Source: Chloroflexota bacterium
GTDB taxonomy: Bacteria > Chloroflexota > Dormibacteria > Aeolococcales > Aeolococcaceae
Assembly: GCA_005880985.1 (NCBI GenBank)
Contig: VBIQ01000016.1
Coordinates: 60,070 to 124,069, forward strand
Direction: 5' to 3'
Length of the DNA stretch: 64,000 bases
The notes under the pieces were generated by a model. That model ran no database searches and was not told where the DNA came from. It saw nothing but the letters and a program-made list of their open reading frames with translations. The translations under genes were made by a program, and so were the position numbers. Of the stretch, positions 25,211 through 33,796 are shown piece after piece. The stretch's first letter is position 1. Each line of letters opens with the position of its first letter.

Positions 25211-26287
25211 TCACCAAATGCCGGGTATCACCGTCGCGCACTCCGGGCAGCGGCCGCGGCTCCGACCGAGGCGGTTCTCGAGCACCAGGTACCCGTAGCG
25301 CCGCACCAGGAGAGTGCCGCAGCCGTGGCAGCGGGTGTCCTCCCGGTCGCCGACCAGGCCGGACTGGTTGCCGCAGTACACGTAGCGCAGTCCCTCCTCC
25401 TCCCCGATCTCCGCCGCGCGCAGCAGCTGCTCGGGAGTGGTCGCCCTGCGGTCGGTCATGTGGTAGTCGGGATGGAAGGCGGTGACGTGCCACGGCATCA
25501 GCGGGTCGATGCCGGCCAGGAATTGCGCCACCGCTCGCAGCTCCTCGTCGCTGTCGTTGTAGCCGGAGATCACCAGGGTGACGATCTCCACCCAGAAGTC
25601 CCGCTGCTTGAGCCCTTCGATCGTCGCCAGCACGTTCTCGAGACGACCGCCGAGCTTCTGGTAGTTCGGCTGGTTCATCGCCTTGAGGTCGACCTTGTAG
25701 CAGTCGACGGCAGGACGCAGGTAGTCGAGCACCTCGGGGGTGGCATTGCCGTTGGAGATGTAGGCGGTGATCAGTCCGCGCGCACGGCCGGCGCGCATCA
25801 CTGCGACGCCCCATTCGCTGGTGATCAGCGGTTCGTTGTAGGAGCTGGCGATCACCCGGGCGTGATGGTCGACGGCCATCTGGGCCAGGGCGTCGGCGCT
25901 CACCAGCTGCGGCGGGCTCAGCGCCTCCTCGTCGCGCAGCGCCTGCGAGGTCAGCCAGTTCTGACAGTAGGGGCAGTGCAGGTCGCATCCCAGCATGCCG
26001 AAGGTCAAGGCCCGCGAACCGGGAGCCACGTGGAAGAAGGGCTTCTTCTCCACCGGGTCGCACTGCAGCGCACCCACGTAGCCCATCGGCACCCGCAGCT
26101 CGCCATCCTCGTTGACGCGAACCTGGCAGATGCCCCGCAATCCGGGAAGCACGCGACAGCGGTGACCGCAGGCGAGGCAGCGGACCCGTCCCTCCCCTTC
26201 GTCGCGCACCAGTTCCGGCGCCGCCGGGCCCGTCAGCTCATCGAGCACCGCCGCCAGCGACCGCGCCGCCTCCGGAACCCTAGGCAT
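25211..26287 (-). CDS. amrS: AmmeMemoRadiSam system radical SAM enzyme
   Basis: This 358-aa protein has an N-terminal extra zinc-type pair, RCLACGHRC (near residue 34). The radical-SAM cluster motif CDLHCPYC (CxxxCxxC, near residue 80) lies in GMLGCDLHCPYCQNW. SAM-binding strands (ITAYISNGNATPEVLDYL, VTLVISGYNDS) and a C-terminal rubredoxin-like finger CHGCGTLLVRR...CPEC follow. This is the PflA-like architecture assigned to AmrS. Co-occurrence with the MEMO-like gene immediately downstream supports the call. The substrate is unknown. Confidence 0.88.
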   Translation of the reverse strand: MPRVPEAARSLAAVLDELTGPAAPELVRDEGEGRVRCLACGHRCRVLPGLRGICQVRVNEDGELRVPMGYVGALQCDPVEKKPFFHVAPGSRALTFGMLGCDLHCPYCQNWLTSQALRDEEALSPPQLVSADALAQMAVDHHARVIASSYNEPLITSEWGVAVMRAGRARGLITAYISNGNATPEVLDYLRPAVDCYKVDLKAMNQPNYQKLGGRLENVLATIEGLKQRDFWVEIVTLVISGYNDSDEELRAVAQFLAGIDPLMPWHVTAFHPDYHMTDRRATTPEQLLRAAEIGEEEGLRYVYCGNQSGLVGDREDTRCHGCGTLLVRRYGYLVLENRLGRSRGRCPECATVIPGIW

Positions 26288-26357
26288 GGCGCCCCATTAT
26301 CCCCACCCCGCAACATGCAAGCGCGCAACCCTGGATCACCCGACGCCACCCGCCAAA

Positions 26358-26577
26358 GCGCGGGCAAAGCCCGCGCCGGCGCGGAGTCGCGCCGTAGTAG
26401 GGGGGTGCGCTGCTACGCGAAGCGTAGTGGCGCAGGGGGGCGCTGCCCCCCTCAACGGGCGGCACGTGCTGTGCCGCCCTCCCGCCGCGCGACAGCGCGC
26501 CGTAAAGACCGCCGCCAAATGGCCCCGTGGCGGCACGTGTTGTGCCGCCCTCCCCGCCGCGCGAAGCGCGCCGTCAA
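26358..26577. repeat. Cluster of short perfect hairpins with a 71-bp-period duplication
   Basis: The 297-bp gap holds at least six DNA hairpins and no gene: 26358-26376 (8-bp stem, AAA loop), 26378-26393 (6-bp stem), 26406-26434 (two-part stem closing on a GAA loop), 26435-26451 (7-bp G/C stem, GCT loop), 26457-26479 (9-bp stem) and 26529-26549 (8-bp stem). The last two begin near-identical ~55-bp units spaced 71 bp apart. GCGAAGC, a known very stable DNA mini-hairpin sequence, occurs twice (in 26417-26424 and at 26561-26567). It may act as a terminator for the liv operon, or be a REP/BIME-like element. Confidence 0.75.
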
Positions 26578-26584
26578 GAACCGT

Positions 26585-27661
26585 CTACAGCCGCGCCGGC
26601 GGTGTCGAGCGTGGGCGGGCGAAGCGGCCGATGCCGCCCACCGGGGTCACGGCGCCCGCCGTCAGCAATCGCATGCGCGAGCCACTCAGGGCACCGACCA
26701 GCGCCGCCCCCAGGCCGACCAGGAGCAGCAGCGCCATGATCCGCTGCTTGGTGCTGTCGGGCTTGAGCGCAGCCGCGACCCCGGACGACGTGGTGCCGGG
26801 TGGGGTCCGCGTGCCCGTCGATGCCGGCGGCACGGTGGTGCTGGCCGGGGGCAGGACCGGTTGCACCGCCACCGGCGGCACCGACACCGCTCCGCCGGGA
26901 ATCGACGGAACCGTATAGGCGTTGCCGGCCGATGACAGTGGTGCGACCGTGCCCGAGCTGCCGTTGTCGAGCGATGCCGGTGGCAGCGGGGACGGGGCGA
27001 AGCTGGTGGCGTCGGGTGGCGCGAACTGGATCTGGAACGGCGCCTGGTTGCCGATGGCGGGCACCAGCCCGACGTCGAGGTTGTCGCCGTTCATCAGCGC
27101 CGCCACCATGGTGAAGGTCATGGCGCTGTGATCCGGCGACAGCTGCCCAGGCACGCAGCCGCCCTGCCGGTAGGCGGGATGGTTGGGCCACTCACCGCCC
27201 TTGACCGAATTCCACGGCGTGAGGATGGTGCAGGCCACCACCTCCGCCGGCGGTCCGTTGTAGGGGGCGGGTCCGACCTTCATGGTCAGCTGACCCAGCA
27301 CCGTGCCCGGCGGTGTCCCGGGAGGAAGGCCGCCGGCGATCGGGTACGACACCGCCGACATCGCGCTGGGCCCGCCAGGGTTGCCGGCGGGGTCACAGGG
27401 CGCCGAGGCCTGAGGCACCGATGCGGTGCTGCCGGTGCAACTGGGGCCGTTGGCGACATGCAGCTGGTCGCTCCCCGGCGCCTGGCCGGCCGGAGCCGTC
27501 AGGGGACTCCCGTTGATGTTGTTGGCAGCCGTCCACCAGCCCACCTTGTCAGGCGCCTGTGCGTGCACACCGCTGGGTAGGGCGGCAAGGACACCGGCGC
27601 TGATCAGCGGCACTGCCGCAAACAGGAACCAGCGGCGGCTGCGCCGGCTATGCGCTTGCAT
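26585..27661 (-). CDS. Exported membrane-anchored protein of unknown function (liv operon)
   Basis: This 358-aa protein has an N-terminal twin-arginine-like basic region and signal (RRSRRWFLFAAVPLISAGVLAAL, ending near GVHAQA). A Pro/Gly/Ser-rich extracytoplasmic part of about 270 residues includes paired cysteines. A C-terminal span (IMALLLLVGLGAALVGAL) ends in a short basic tail. The ATG at 27661 overlaps the end of the fused ATPase gene by 14 bp, so it belongs to the transport operon. I recognise no family. A protein of similar design follows livG at 56.9 kb. Confidence 0.65.
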   Translation of the reverse strand: MQAHSRRSRRWFLFAAVPLISAGVLAALPSGVHAQAPDKVGWWTAANNINGSPLTAPAGQAPGSDQLHVANGPSCTGSTASVPQASAPCDPAGNPGGPSAMSAVSYPIAGGLPPGTPPGTVLGQLTMKVGPAPYNGPPAEVVACTILTPWNSVKGGEWPNHPAYRQGGCVPGQLSPDHSAMTFTMVAALMNGDNLDVGLVPAIGNQAPFQIQFAPPDATSFAPSPLPPASLDNGSSGTVAPLSSAGNAYTVPSIPGGAVSVPPVAVQPVLPPASTTVPPASTGTRTPPGTTSSGVAAALKPDSTKQRIMALLLLVGLGAALVGALSGSRMRLLTAGAVTPVGGIGRFARPRSTPPARL

Positions 27662-29378
27662 TGGCGGCCTCCCGAGTGACGCCGGACCGGTTGATGATGG
27701 CGATGTCACCACCAAGATAGGAGGTGATCACCTGCGGATGCGAGGTGACCTCCGATGGCGTCCCCCGCACCACCACCGACCCGAGGTCGAGGGCGATGAT
27801 CTCGTCCGAGATCGAGGTGATCAGCGGCATGTCGTGCTCGATCACCAGCATCGCGCACCCGGTCTCGACTCGCAGCCGTTTCAGCAGCGGGGCGAGCGCC
27901 TCGGTCTCGCGCTGCGCGATCCCGGACGACGGCTCGTCGAGCAGCAGGACGTCGGGATCGTGGGCCATCGCCATCGCCAGGTCGACGATGCGGCGGGTGC
28001 CGGTGGAGAGCTCGAAGACGAACTTGTCGCGATACGCCCCCAGGGCGAGCAGATCGATCAGGTCCTCGACGGTGTAGGCGACGTTGCGTTCCGAGGCCTG
28101 GATGGCAGGCAGGTCGAGCAGCGCGGCGAGGTGGTCGCGAGTCTCGACGTGCCGCTCCAATCCGATGGCGAGGTTCTCGGCCACCGTCAGCGAGGGGAAG
28201 ATCCGGGCGTCCTGGAACGAGCGCGCGAGCCCGAACTCCGCGCGCCGGTGCCCGGGCCAGCCGGTGATGTCCACACCCTTGAGATGAATGCGTCCGCTGT
28301 CGACCGGGAGCAGGCCGGACACGAGGTCGAAGATGGTGGTCTTGCCGGCGCCGTTGGGACCGATCAGTCCCAGGATGCGGTCCGGCTCGAGGGTGAAGGT
28401 GACGTCACGGACGGCGCTCACGCCGCCGAACCGCTTGCTCAGCCCGTCCACCTCGAGCAGCGGCGCTGCCGTGCTGGTGGCCGGCGAGCCGCCGTTGCTG
28501 GTGGCGATCGTGGTCGCGGCCGTCGCCGGCGCGGGCGGCGGTGCGGTGGCGGCGACCGATGAAGCGCCGCGCAGGAACACCGAGCGAAGGATGTCGCCGC
28601 GCTCGAGCAGGTCAGCGGTGGGGCCGGAGAAGCGCACCTCGCCCTTCTCCATGAAATAGGCGCGCGACGCCAGGGTCAGCGCCACGTTGACCGACTGCTC
28701 GACCAGGATCACAGGACAACCCTCGGCGTGAATCGCGCGCACCATCGCCAGCAGCTGCTCGACGATGGTGGGAGCGAGACCGAGGGAGAGCTCGTCGATG
28801 ATCAGCAGACGGGGACGAGCGATGAAGGCCATCCCCAGCGCCAGCTGCTGCTGCTCACCACCGGAGAGGTTGCCGGCCATCTCGCCCCAGCGCTGCCGCA
28901 GCACCGGGAAGCGATCGAGCACCGCCTCGGTGCGAGCCTCGACGGTCGCCGCAGGCTCGTTGGCGAAGAGCCAGGCGGCCGCCTTGAAGTGGTCGCCAAC
29001 CGACACGGTGGGGAAGACCGCCTTGCCGCCCGGGACCTGGACGATGCCGAGACGCGCCGTCTGCGCCGCGTCGAGATGGGTGATGTCGCGGTCCTCGAAG
29101 TGGACGGCGCCGTGCATCGGCTGGACCAGGCCGGCGATGGCGCGCAGCAGGGTCGACTTGCCGGCGCCGTTGGTGCCGAGCAGGGCGACGATCTCGTCGC
29201 GTCCCACCTCGAAGTCGACGCCGAAGAGCACCTGCACCTTGTCGTAGGCGACGTCGACGCCGCGACAGGTCAGGATCGGTCCTCGCGCATCGGCGGCTCC
29301 GTTGCCCGGACGCGATCCCGGCGCCGTCAGCGGTGGCGACGCGGGACGCAACCGGCGCAGCAGGGCGAGCATGCTCAT
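27648..29378 (-). CDS. Fused LivF-LivG ATP-binding protein of a branched-chain-type ABC importer
   Basis: This 576-aa protein carries two complete ABC ATPase domains. Domain 1 (residues ~20-260, LivF-like) has Walker A GTNGAGKST, signature NLSGGEQQQLALG and Walker B LLIIDELSLGLAP. A low-complexity Ala/Thr/Pro linker spans about 265-305. Domain 2 (~307-560, LivG-like) has Walker A GPNGAGKTT, a degenerate signature ELSTGTRRIVDLA and Walker B LLLDEPSSGIA. The two ATPases are normally separate. The ATG overlaps the fused permease stop by 4 bp. It powers uptake of amino acids or similar hydrophobic small molecules. Confidence 0.92.
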   Translation of the reverse strand: MSMLALLRRLRPASPPLTAPGSRPGNGAADARGPILTCRGVDVAYDKVQVLFGVDFEVGRDEIVALLGTNGAGKSTLLRAIAGLVQPMHGAVHFEDRDITHLDAAQTARLGIVQVPGGKAVFPTVSVGDHFKAAAWLFANEPAATVEARTEAVLDRFPVLRQRWGEMAGNLSGGEQQQLALGMAFIARPRLLIIDELSLGLAPTIVEQLLAMVRAIHAEGCPVILVEQSVNVALTLASRAYFMEKGEVRFSGPTADLLERGDILRSVFLRGASSVAATAPPPAPATAATTIATSNGGSPATSTAAPLLEVDGLSKRFGGVSAVRDVTFTLEPDRILGLIGPNGAGKTTIFDLVSGLLPVDSGRIHLKGVDITGWPGHRRAEFGLARSFQDARIFPSLTVAENLAIGLERHVETRDHLAALLDLPAIQASERNVAYTVEDLIDLLALGAYRDKFVFELSTGTRRIVDLAMAMAHDPDVLLLDEPSSGIAQRETEALAPLLKRLRVETGCAMLVIEHDMPLITSISDEIIALDLGSVVVRGTPSEVTSHPQVITSYLGGDIAIINRSGVTREAANASA

Positions 29379-31744
29379 GACAGTGTCCCCGCATCGGCGG
29401 TTGCCGGATCTGCGACCGCTCCTCCGGCGCGCAGATGCTCGTGCTCGGCGGCGGAGGCGAGCGGCAGCACCGCGGCGCAGACCGGGCAGGCCACCACCGG
29501 TTCCGAGGTGCTGCCGTTGCCGCTGCCGAGGGTGGCGACGTGGTGCTCAGCCGCCTCGATCACCTCGCGGCTGTCGTCGATCTCGGCGACACGGCGGTCG
29601 GCGATCAGCGACGGCACCACCAGGTTGCGACGGCGCGCCACCCACCGAAGAAACACGTCGCGCGCATCGAAGCCGTTCTGGGCGAGTCCGCCCGGGGTGA
29701 TCAGCATGTTGATGATGAGCAGCGGCCCGGTGAGCAGCAGGGGAATGATGGTGGCGAAGTCCTGACCCATCAGGTTGTAGAGCTTGGGCCCGAAGACGAT
29801 GGTCGCCTCCAGGCCGATGGCACCCAGCACCGCCCAGGAGATCGACGTCAGCCCGCCGATCACGCAGGCCAGAAAGATCAGGATGCTGTATGGGACCTGG
29901 TAGCTCTGCTGGATCACGCTGCGCTGGGCGTAGGCGAAGAGCACCCCCGCGACCCCGGCGATGCCGCCGGAGACGGCGAACGCCGCCAGACGGTTGCGCA
30001 CGGCGCTGACCGCGTAGGCGGCGGCGCCACGCTGGTTGTCGCGCACCGCCATCAGCACCCGGCCGCTGCGGTTACGGCGGAAGGAGTGGGCGGCGAGGAT
30101 CGCCGCCCCCAGGAACGCCAGACAGAGGAAGTAGAAGGTGCGATCACCCTCGAGGTCGACGAACCCGTAGAGCGTCGGGCGGTTGACCCGGGCCACGTAG
30201 CCGCTCGGCAGGATGTGCGAGCCGATGGTCGTGCTTCGATCGAGAAGATAGTTCTGCACCGCGTAGCCGAAGGCGAGGGTGGCGGCCGCCAGGTACAGTC
30301 CCTGGATGCGCAGCGCCGGCAGCCCGATCACCACCGCCGTCACCACCCCGGTGGCGATGCCCAGGGCGACAGCGACGAAGAAGTCGATGTTGTGGTTGGC
30401 AGCCACCCCACCGGCCACCGCCGCGGCCATGCCCACCACCGCGAACTGTCCCAGGCTGATCTGGCCGGCCCACCCCGTCAGCACCACCAGCGAGACGGCG
30501 ACGATGCCGTAGAGCGGCAGCAGGGTCAGCGACGGGACGTCGGGGGCACCGATGATGAAGGGCAGCAGCACCGCCAGGCCGACCGCCGAGGCGACGACGG
30601 CGACGCGCCCCGCCTGCACCTCCCAGAGCCGAGTCAGCTCGTGCGGGATGCGGCGGTATTCCTTGACCGACTGCCAGGTCGACACCCCGCTGTCCTGGGC
30701 CCGCGTCAGTCCCTTGCGCACCAGCAGCAGGGCTCCCAGGATCACCACCAGCATCGTCGCCGAGGCGAGGTTGCTGCTGCCGGTGCTGGCGATCGAGCCG
30801 AAGATGATGACGCCGATGCCCATGCCCGCCGCCAGGCAGACGCTGAGGCGCTCCATCCGCGCGACGATTGCCGCCGCCAGGCCGTAGAGCAGGGTGTCGA
30901 AACCGAGGGTGGCGTCCTGGGGGACGCCGATCAGCGGCGACTGGACGTAGATGGCCAGGGCCGAGAGCAGGCCGGCCAGCATCCAGGCCACCATGCCGAC
31001 GCGTCGCACCGGGATGCCCAGCAGCTCGGCGCGGTCGGAGTTCTCGGCCGAGGCGCGAAGGGCGATGCCGAGCCGGGTGTAGCGAAGAAAGAAGGCCAGC
31101 ATCGCCGCCAGGGCGCAGACGACGATCAGGGCGAAGATCTGATCGCCGCGGATGATCGGCTGACCGCGGCTGTCGTTGATCCCCCAGCTGATCCACGGCG
31201 TCTGTACCCGGGCGATCTCTCCCGCTCGCGCTCCCAGCCAGATGGGGATGTAGAAGCTGAGGATGGCCAGGCTCTGGGCCACGCCCAGGGTGATCACCGT
31301 CAGGATCAGCCGCGGCGATTTGGCGAAGCGGCGCATCACCAGGATGTCGGTGACGCCGCCCACGAGCGGGCCGCCGATCACGGCGATGGGGAGCGCCGCG
31401 AGGTAGCTGAGATGGCCCTGGATGGTGAGCATCAGCGCCGCCGTCGCCGGCACCGCGCCGATCGCTCCGGCGGCGAAGTTGATGATCCGGTTGGTCTTGT
31501 AGATGAGGACGATGCCGACCCCGATGATCCCGTAGAGCGATCCCAGGGCGATGCCGCTGACGATGTTGTTGATCGAGAGGTGGTACGCCAGCGGCGGCAC
31601 GTACTGGATGATGATGAAGAAAGCGACGATGCTCGCGATCCACCGGCCGGCGCGCACCGGCAGCGCCTCGCTCTCGGCGAGCTCCCGGACGGCGTCGGTC
31701 CATCGCCGGATCTGCGGCGTGGCCTCGAAGAACGAGGTCGTCAT
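29375..31744 (-). CDS. Fused LivH-LivM permease with C-terminal zinc-finger-like tail
   Basis: This 789-aa integral membrane protein joins a LivH-type half (residues ~35-345; NIVSGIALGSLYGIIGVGIV, GIPVRRVGMVAWMLAG) and a LivM-type half (~385-700; GWAGQISLGQFAVVGMAAAV, GLYLAAATLAFGYAVQNYLL). There are about 17 spans in all. The last ~90 residues are soluble and end in CPVCAAVLPLASAAEHEH, a C2H2-like metal-finger pattern unusual for a permease. The substrate-binding protein gene is 52 bp upstream, and the fused ATPase gene overlaps downstream. The complete importer is thus encoded by three polypeptides. Confidence 0.9.
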   Translation of the reverse strand: MTTSFFEATPQIRRWTDAVRELAESEALPVRAGRWIASIVAFFIIIQYVPPLAYHLSINNIVSGIALGSLYGIIGVGIVLIYKTNRIINFAAGAIGAVPATAALMLTIQGHLSYLAALPIAVIGGPLVGGVTDILVMRRFAKSPRLILTVITLGVAQSLAILSFYIPIWLGARAGEIARVQTPWISWGINDSRGQPIIRGDQIFALIVVCALAAMLAFFLRYTRLGIALRASAENSDRAELLGIPVRRVGMVAWMLAGLLSALAIYVQSPLIGVPQDATLGFDTLLYGLAAAIVARMERLSVCLAAGMGIGVIIFGSIASTGSSNLASATMLVVILGALLLVRKGLTRAQDSGVSTWQSVKEYRRIPHELTRLWEVQAGRVAVVASAVGLAVLLPFIIGAPDVPSLTLLPLYGIVAVSLVVLTGWAGQISLGQFAVVGMAAAVAGGVAANHNIDFFVAVALGIATGVVTAVVIGLPALRIQGLYLAAATLAFGYAVQNYLLDRSTTIGSHILPSGYVARVNRPTLYGFVDLEGDRTFYFLCLAFLGAAILAAHSFRRNRSGRVLMAVRDNQRGAAAYAVSAVRNRLAAFAVSGGIAGVAGVLFAYAQRSVIQQSYQVPYSILIFLACVIGGLTSISWAVLGAIGLEATIVFGPKLYNLMGQDFATIIPLLLTGPLLIINMLITPGGLAQNGFDARDVFLRWVARRRNLVVPSLIADRRVAEIDDSREVIEAAEHHVATLGSGNGSTSEPVVACPVCAAVLPLASAAEHEHLRAGGAVADPATADAGTLS

Positions 31745-31796
31745 CGACGATTCTCAGCAGCCGTCGTGACGGCTGCCGGGGTTGAGCAGATCCGGG

Positions 31797-33551
31797 TCAC
31801 GTTCGTCCCGTCGGAATGGGTGGGCCGCCGGGCATGACCGGATACTGGCCCAGGTTGATGCGATTGCCGACGTAGACATAGGCGCCGTTCGCGCCGTTGT
31901 ACGAGGACTTGCGCTTGTTGTCCCAGTACACCAGGGCGGCATCCTGTCGCCACGACCAGTCACCGGCGGTGAACTGCAGCAGCGGCTGCCCGCTGCTCCC
32001 TCCGCCGACGCTACCCAGACCGGGCGCCTTGGCCTGCATGGTCGCCGCGTCGAGATGGGGACCGGCGTTCTCGAGCAGCGCCCCCAGCATCGTCCAGAGC
32101 TGCGCGTAGATCCAGGTGGTTATGGCGGTGGCGGGGGAATTGCCCTGTCCACCACCGTCGTGGTAGATGCGAATGCCCTCGTTGTTGTTCTGCGGCTGCT
32201 GGGGGCCGATATCGACCAGCCCGAAGGCGTTGTCGAACTCGCACCCCTTGGACGGGTTGGGACAGGCGAGCTGCGATGACGGTCCGTAGGACTGACCGTC
32301 GAGGTCGTAGCCCATCCCCTGCACGTCGGCGAGGACGTTCTCCGGGTAGTAGTTGTTGTCCTGCTCGCCCTCGTACAGGAAGGCGGGGGCGACGACGTCG
32401 CAGATGCACAGGACGTCGGTCGCCGGGTTGTTCGGGGTGTCCATGGCGGCGATGCCCGCCGCCACCTGCTGGGCGGCGGTGTTGATGTTCTGGTCGTAGA
32501 AGTAGAAGTGGGTGACATTCTCGCCACACTGCCGCCTGAGCTCGGGCACCAGGACGTTGTTGACGACGTCGCGGTTGTCGGGCGGGTTGGGGGTGATGAT
32601 GCCCAGCACCCGGGGCTTGCCGTTGAAGTCCTGGGCCGGGTTCTGGTGTCCCGCGTACGTCACCTTGCGCGAGGGCACGTTGACGCTGGACATCTGGTTG
32701 CACCACCACTGGGCGAACCCCTCCACGATCCGGGTCGAGGACTCCGAGCTGGTGTAGAAGTACGGGGAGTTGGCCTTGGCGAAGTTGTCACTGAAGCCGA
32801 TGCCTCCGACCGCAACCACGTGGTTGCGCGCCAGCTCGGCGAAGCACTCGGTGCAGACCGAGGTGTTCCAGAGGACCGCGTAGGGGTGGTAGGTCTGCAC
32901 CACCCGGTCGAGCTCGGGGAGGATGCACTGGTCGTCGCGGTAGTTGCACTGCCCGGCGTAGGCGTCGATGTGCACCTTGCGGCCGTAGAAGACGAAGTGC
33001 TTGTTGAGGAAGTTCTGGAAGGCGGCGTCCAGCGTCTTGGCGTTGTCGTAGGTGTAGAGCAGGCCCTCCGCCTGGAGGATGGCATTGATCTCGGCGCCGT
33101 AGTTGGTGACGTAGTCGACCAGCTCGATGGTGTCGCCGCTCACCCCGGAGGTGATGGCGCCGCCGTTGTTGCTGAAGGCCGCACCGGGGGTGCCGGGGAC
33201 GCAGGGAGGCGCCCAGTAGCCGAAGGCGGGATCGAACTCCCGCCCCTTGACGCAGTGGGTGGTGTCGCCGGCGAGGGCCGCCGCGGCCGCACCTGCCGAG
33301 CCGGCACTGCCGGCGGCACCGGCGGCGGCGCCGGGACCCGCCGCCCCAGGTACGGCAGCCCCGGGGGCGCCCGGTACGGTGGCCCCCGGTCCGGTGGCGC
33401 CGGGGCCGGTCAACGCCGTCGAGCCGCCCTGCGAGCCCCCCGCTCCGACCGCCGAGGTGCCCGGCACCACCGAGGGAGCGACGAGGATGATCACCAGCTG
33501 GGCGGCGAGAACCACCGCCAGAGGGGCGTATCGCCGGAAGAGGGGGGGCAT
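31797..33551 (-). CDS. Liv-type ABC transporter substrate-binding protein
   Basis: This 584-aa exported protein has an N-terminal hydrophobic anchor (YAPLAVVLAAQLVIILVAP). A collagen-like Gly/Ala/Pro linker covers about residues 35-95. A periplasmic-binding-protein type 1 fold follows from about 125 (DTIELVDYVTNYGAEINAIL, YHPYAVLWNTSVCTECFAELA, FYFYDQNIN). The domain contains many cysteines (CVKG, CVPG, CNYRDDQC, CTEC, CICD), suggesting several disulfides. I chose the ATG at 33551 for its GAGGA site; one nine codons upstream is possible. Ligand identity cannot be read from sequence. Confidence 0.8.
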   Translation of the reverse strand: MPPLFRRYAPLAVVLAAQLVIILVAPSVVPGTSAVGAGGSQGGSTALTGPGATGPGATVPGAPGAAVPGAAGPGAAAGAAGSAGSAGAAAAALAGDTTHCVKGREFDPAFGYWAPPCVPGTPGAAFSNNGGAITSGVSGDTIELVDYVTNYGAEINAILQAEGLLYTYDNAKTLDAAFQNFLNKHFVFYGRKVHIDAYAGQCNYRDDQCILPELDRVVQTYHPYAVLWNTSVCTECFAELARNHVVAVGGIGFSDNFAKANSPYFYTSSESSTRIVEGFAQWWCNQMSSVNVPSRKVTYAGHQNPAQDFNGKPRVLGIITPNPPDNRDVVNNVLVPELRRQCGENVTHFYFYDQNINTAAQQVAAGIAAMDTPNNPATDVLCICDVVAPAFLYEGEQDNNYYPENVLADVQGMGYDLDGQSYGPSSQLACPNPSKGCEFDNAFGLVDIGPQQPQNNNEGIRIYHDGGGQGNSPATAITTWIYAQLWTMLGALLENAGPHLDAATMQAKAPGLGSVGGGSSGQPLLQFTAGDWSWRQDAALVYWDNKRKSSYNGANGAYVYVGNRINLGQYPVMPGGPPIPTGRT

Positions 33552-33796
33552 CGGCGTCCTCGCTGCAGATGGCGCCACCGGTACGCGGGCGGCTGCGGAA
33601 CCGCTCTCAGGCCGGCCCCTGGGGGGAGGGCGGCGCCATCCTCTTTACATACCTTCCAGACCGCGGGCGGCGGAGCTTTCTTGCGGTACGCGCGAATACA
33701 GGCCCCGCCGCTGAGCGCCGGAGTCTCGATCGGTGGCCAGGGGTCCGTCAAGCGGTCCCGGCAGGCCCATCAGTACCTCCCGAGCCCGGGCGAACG

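Noticed and set aside
26358..26577. CRISPR array
   Set aside because: There are only two similar units, each itself palindromic and not separated by unique spacers of constant length. No cas gene is in the window.
33552..33796. Small gene or clear terminator in the gap before the Liv binding protein
   Set aside because: No frame has start, ribosome-binding site and sensible composition. A TATGTA hexamer is present on the minus strand, but without a matching -35, so I did not annotate a promoter.
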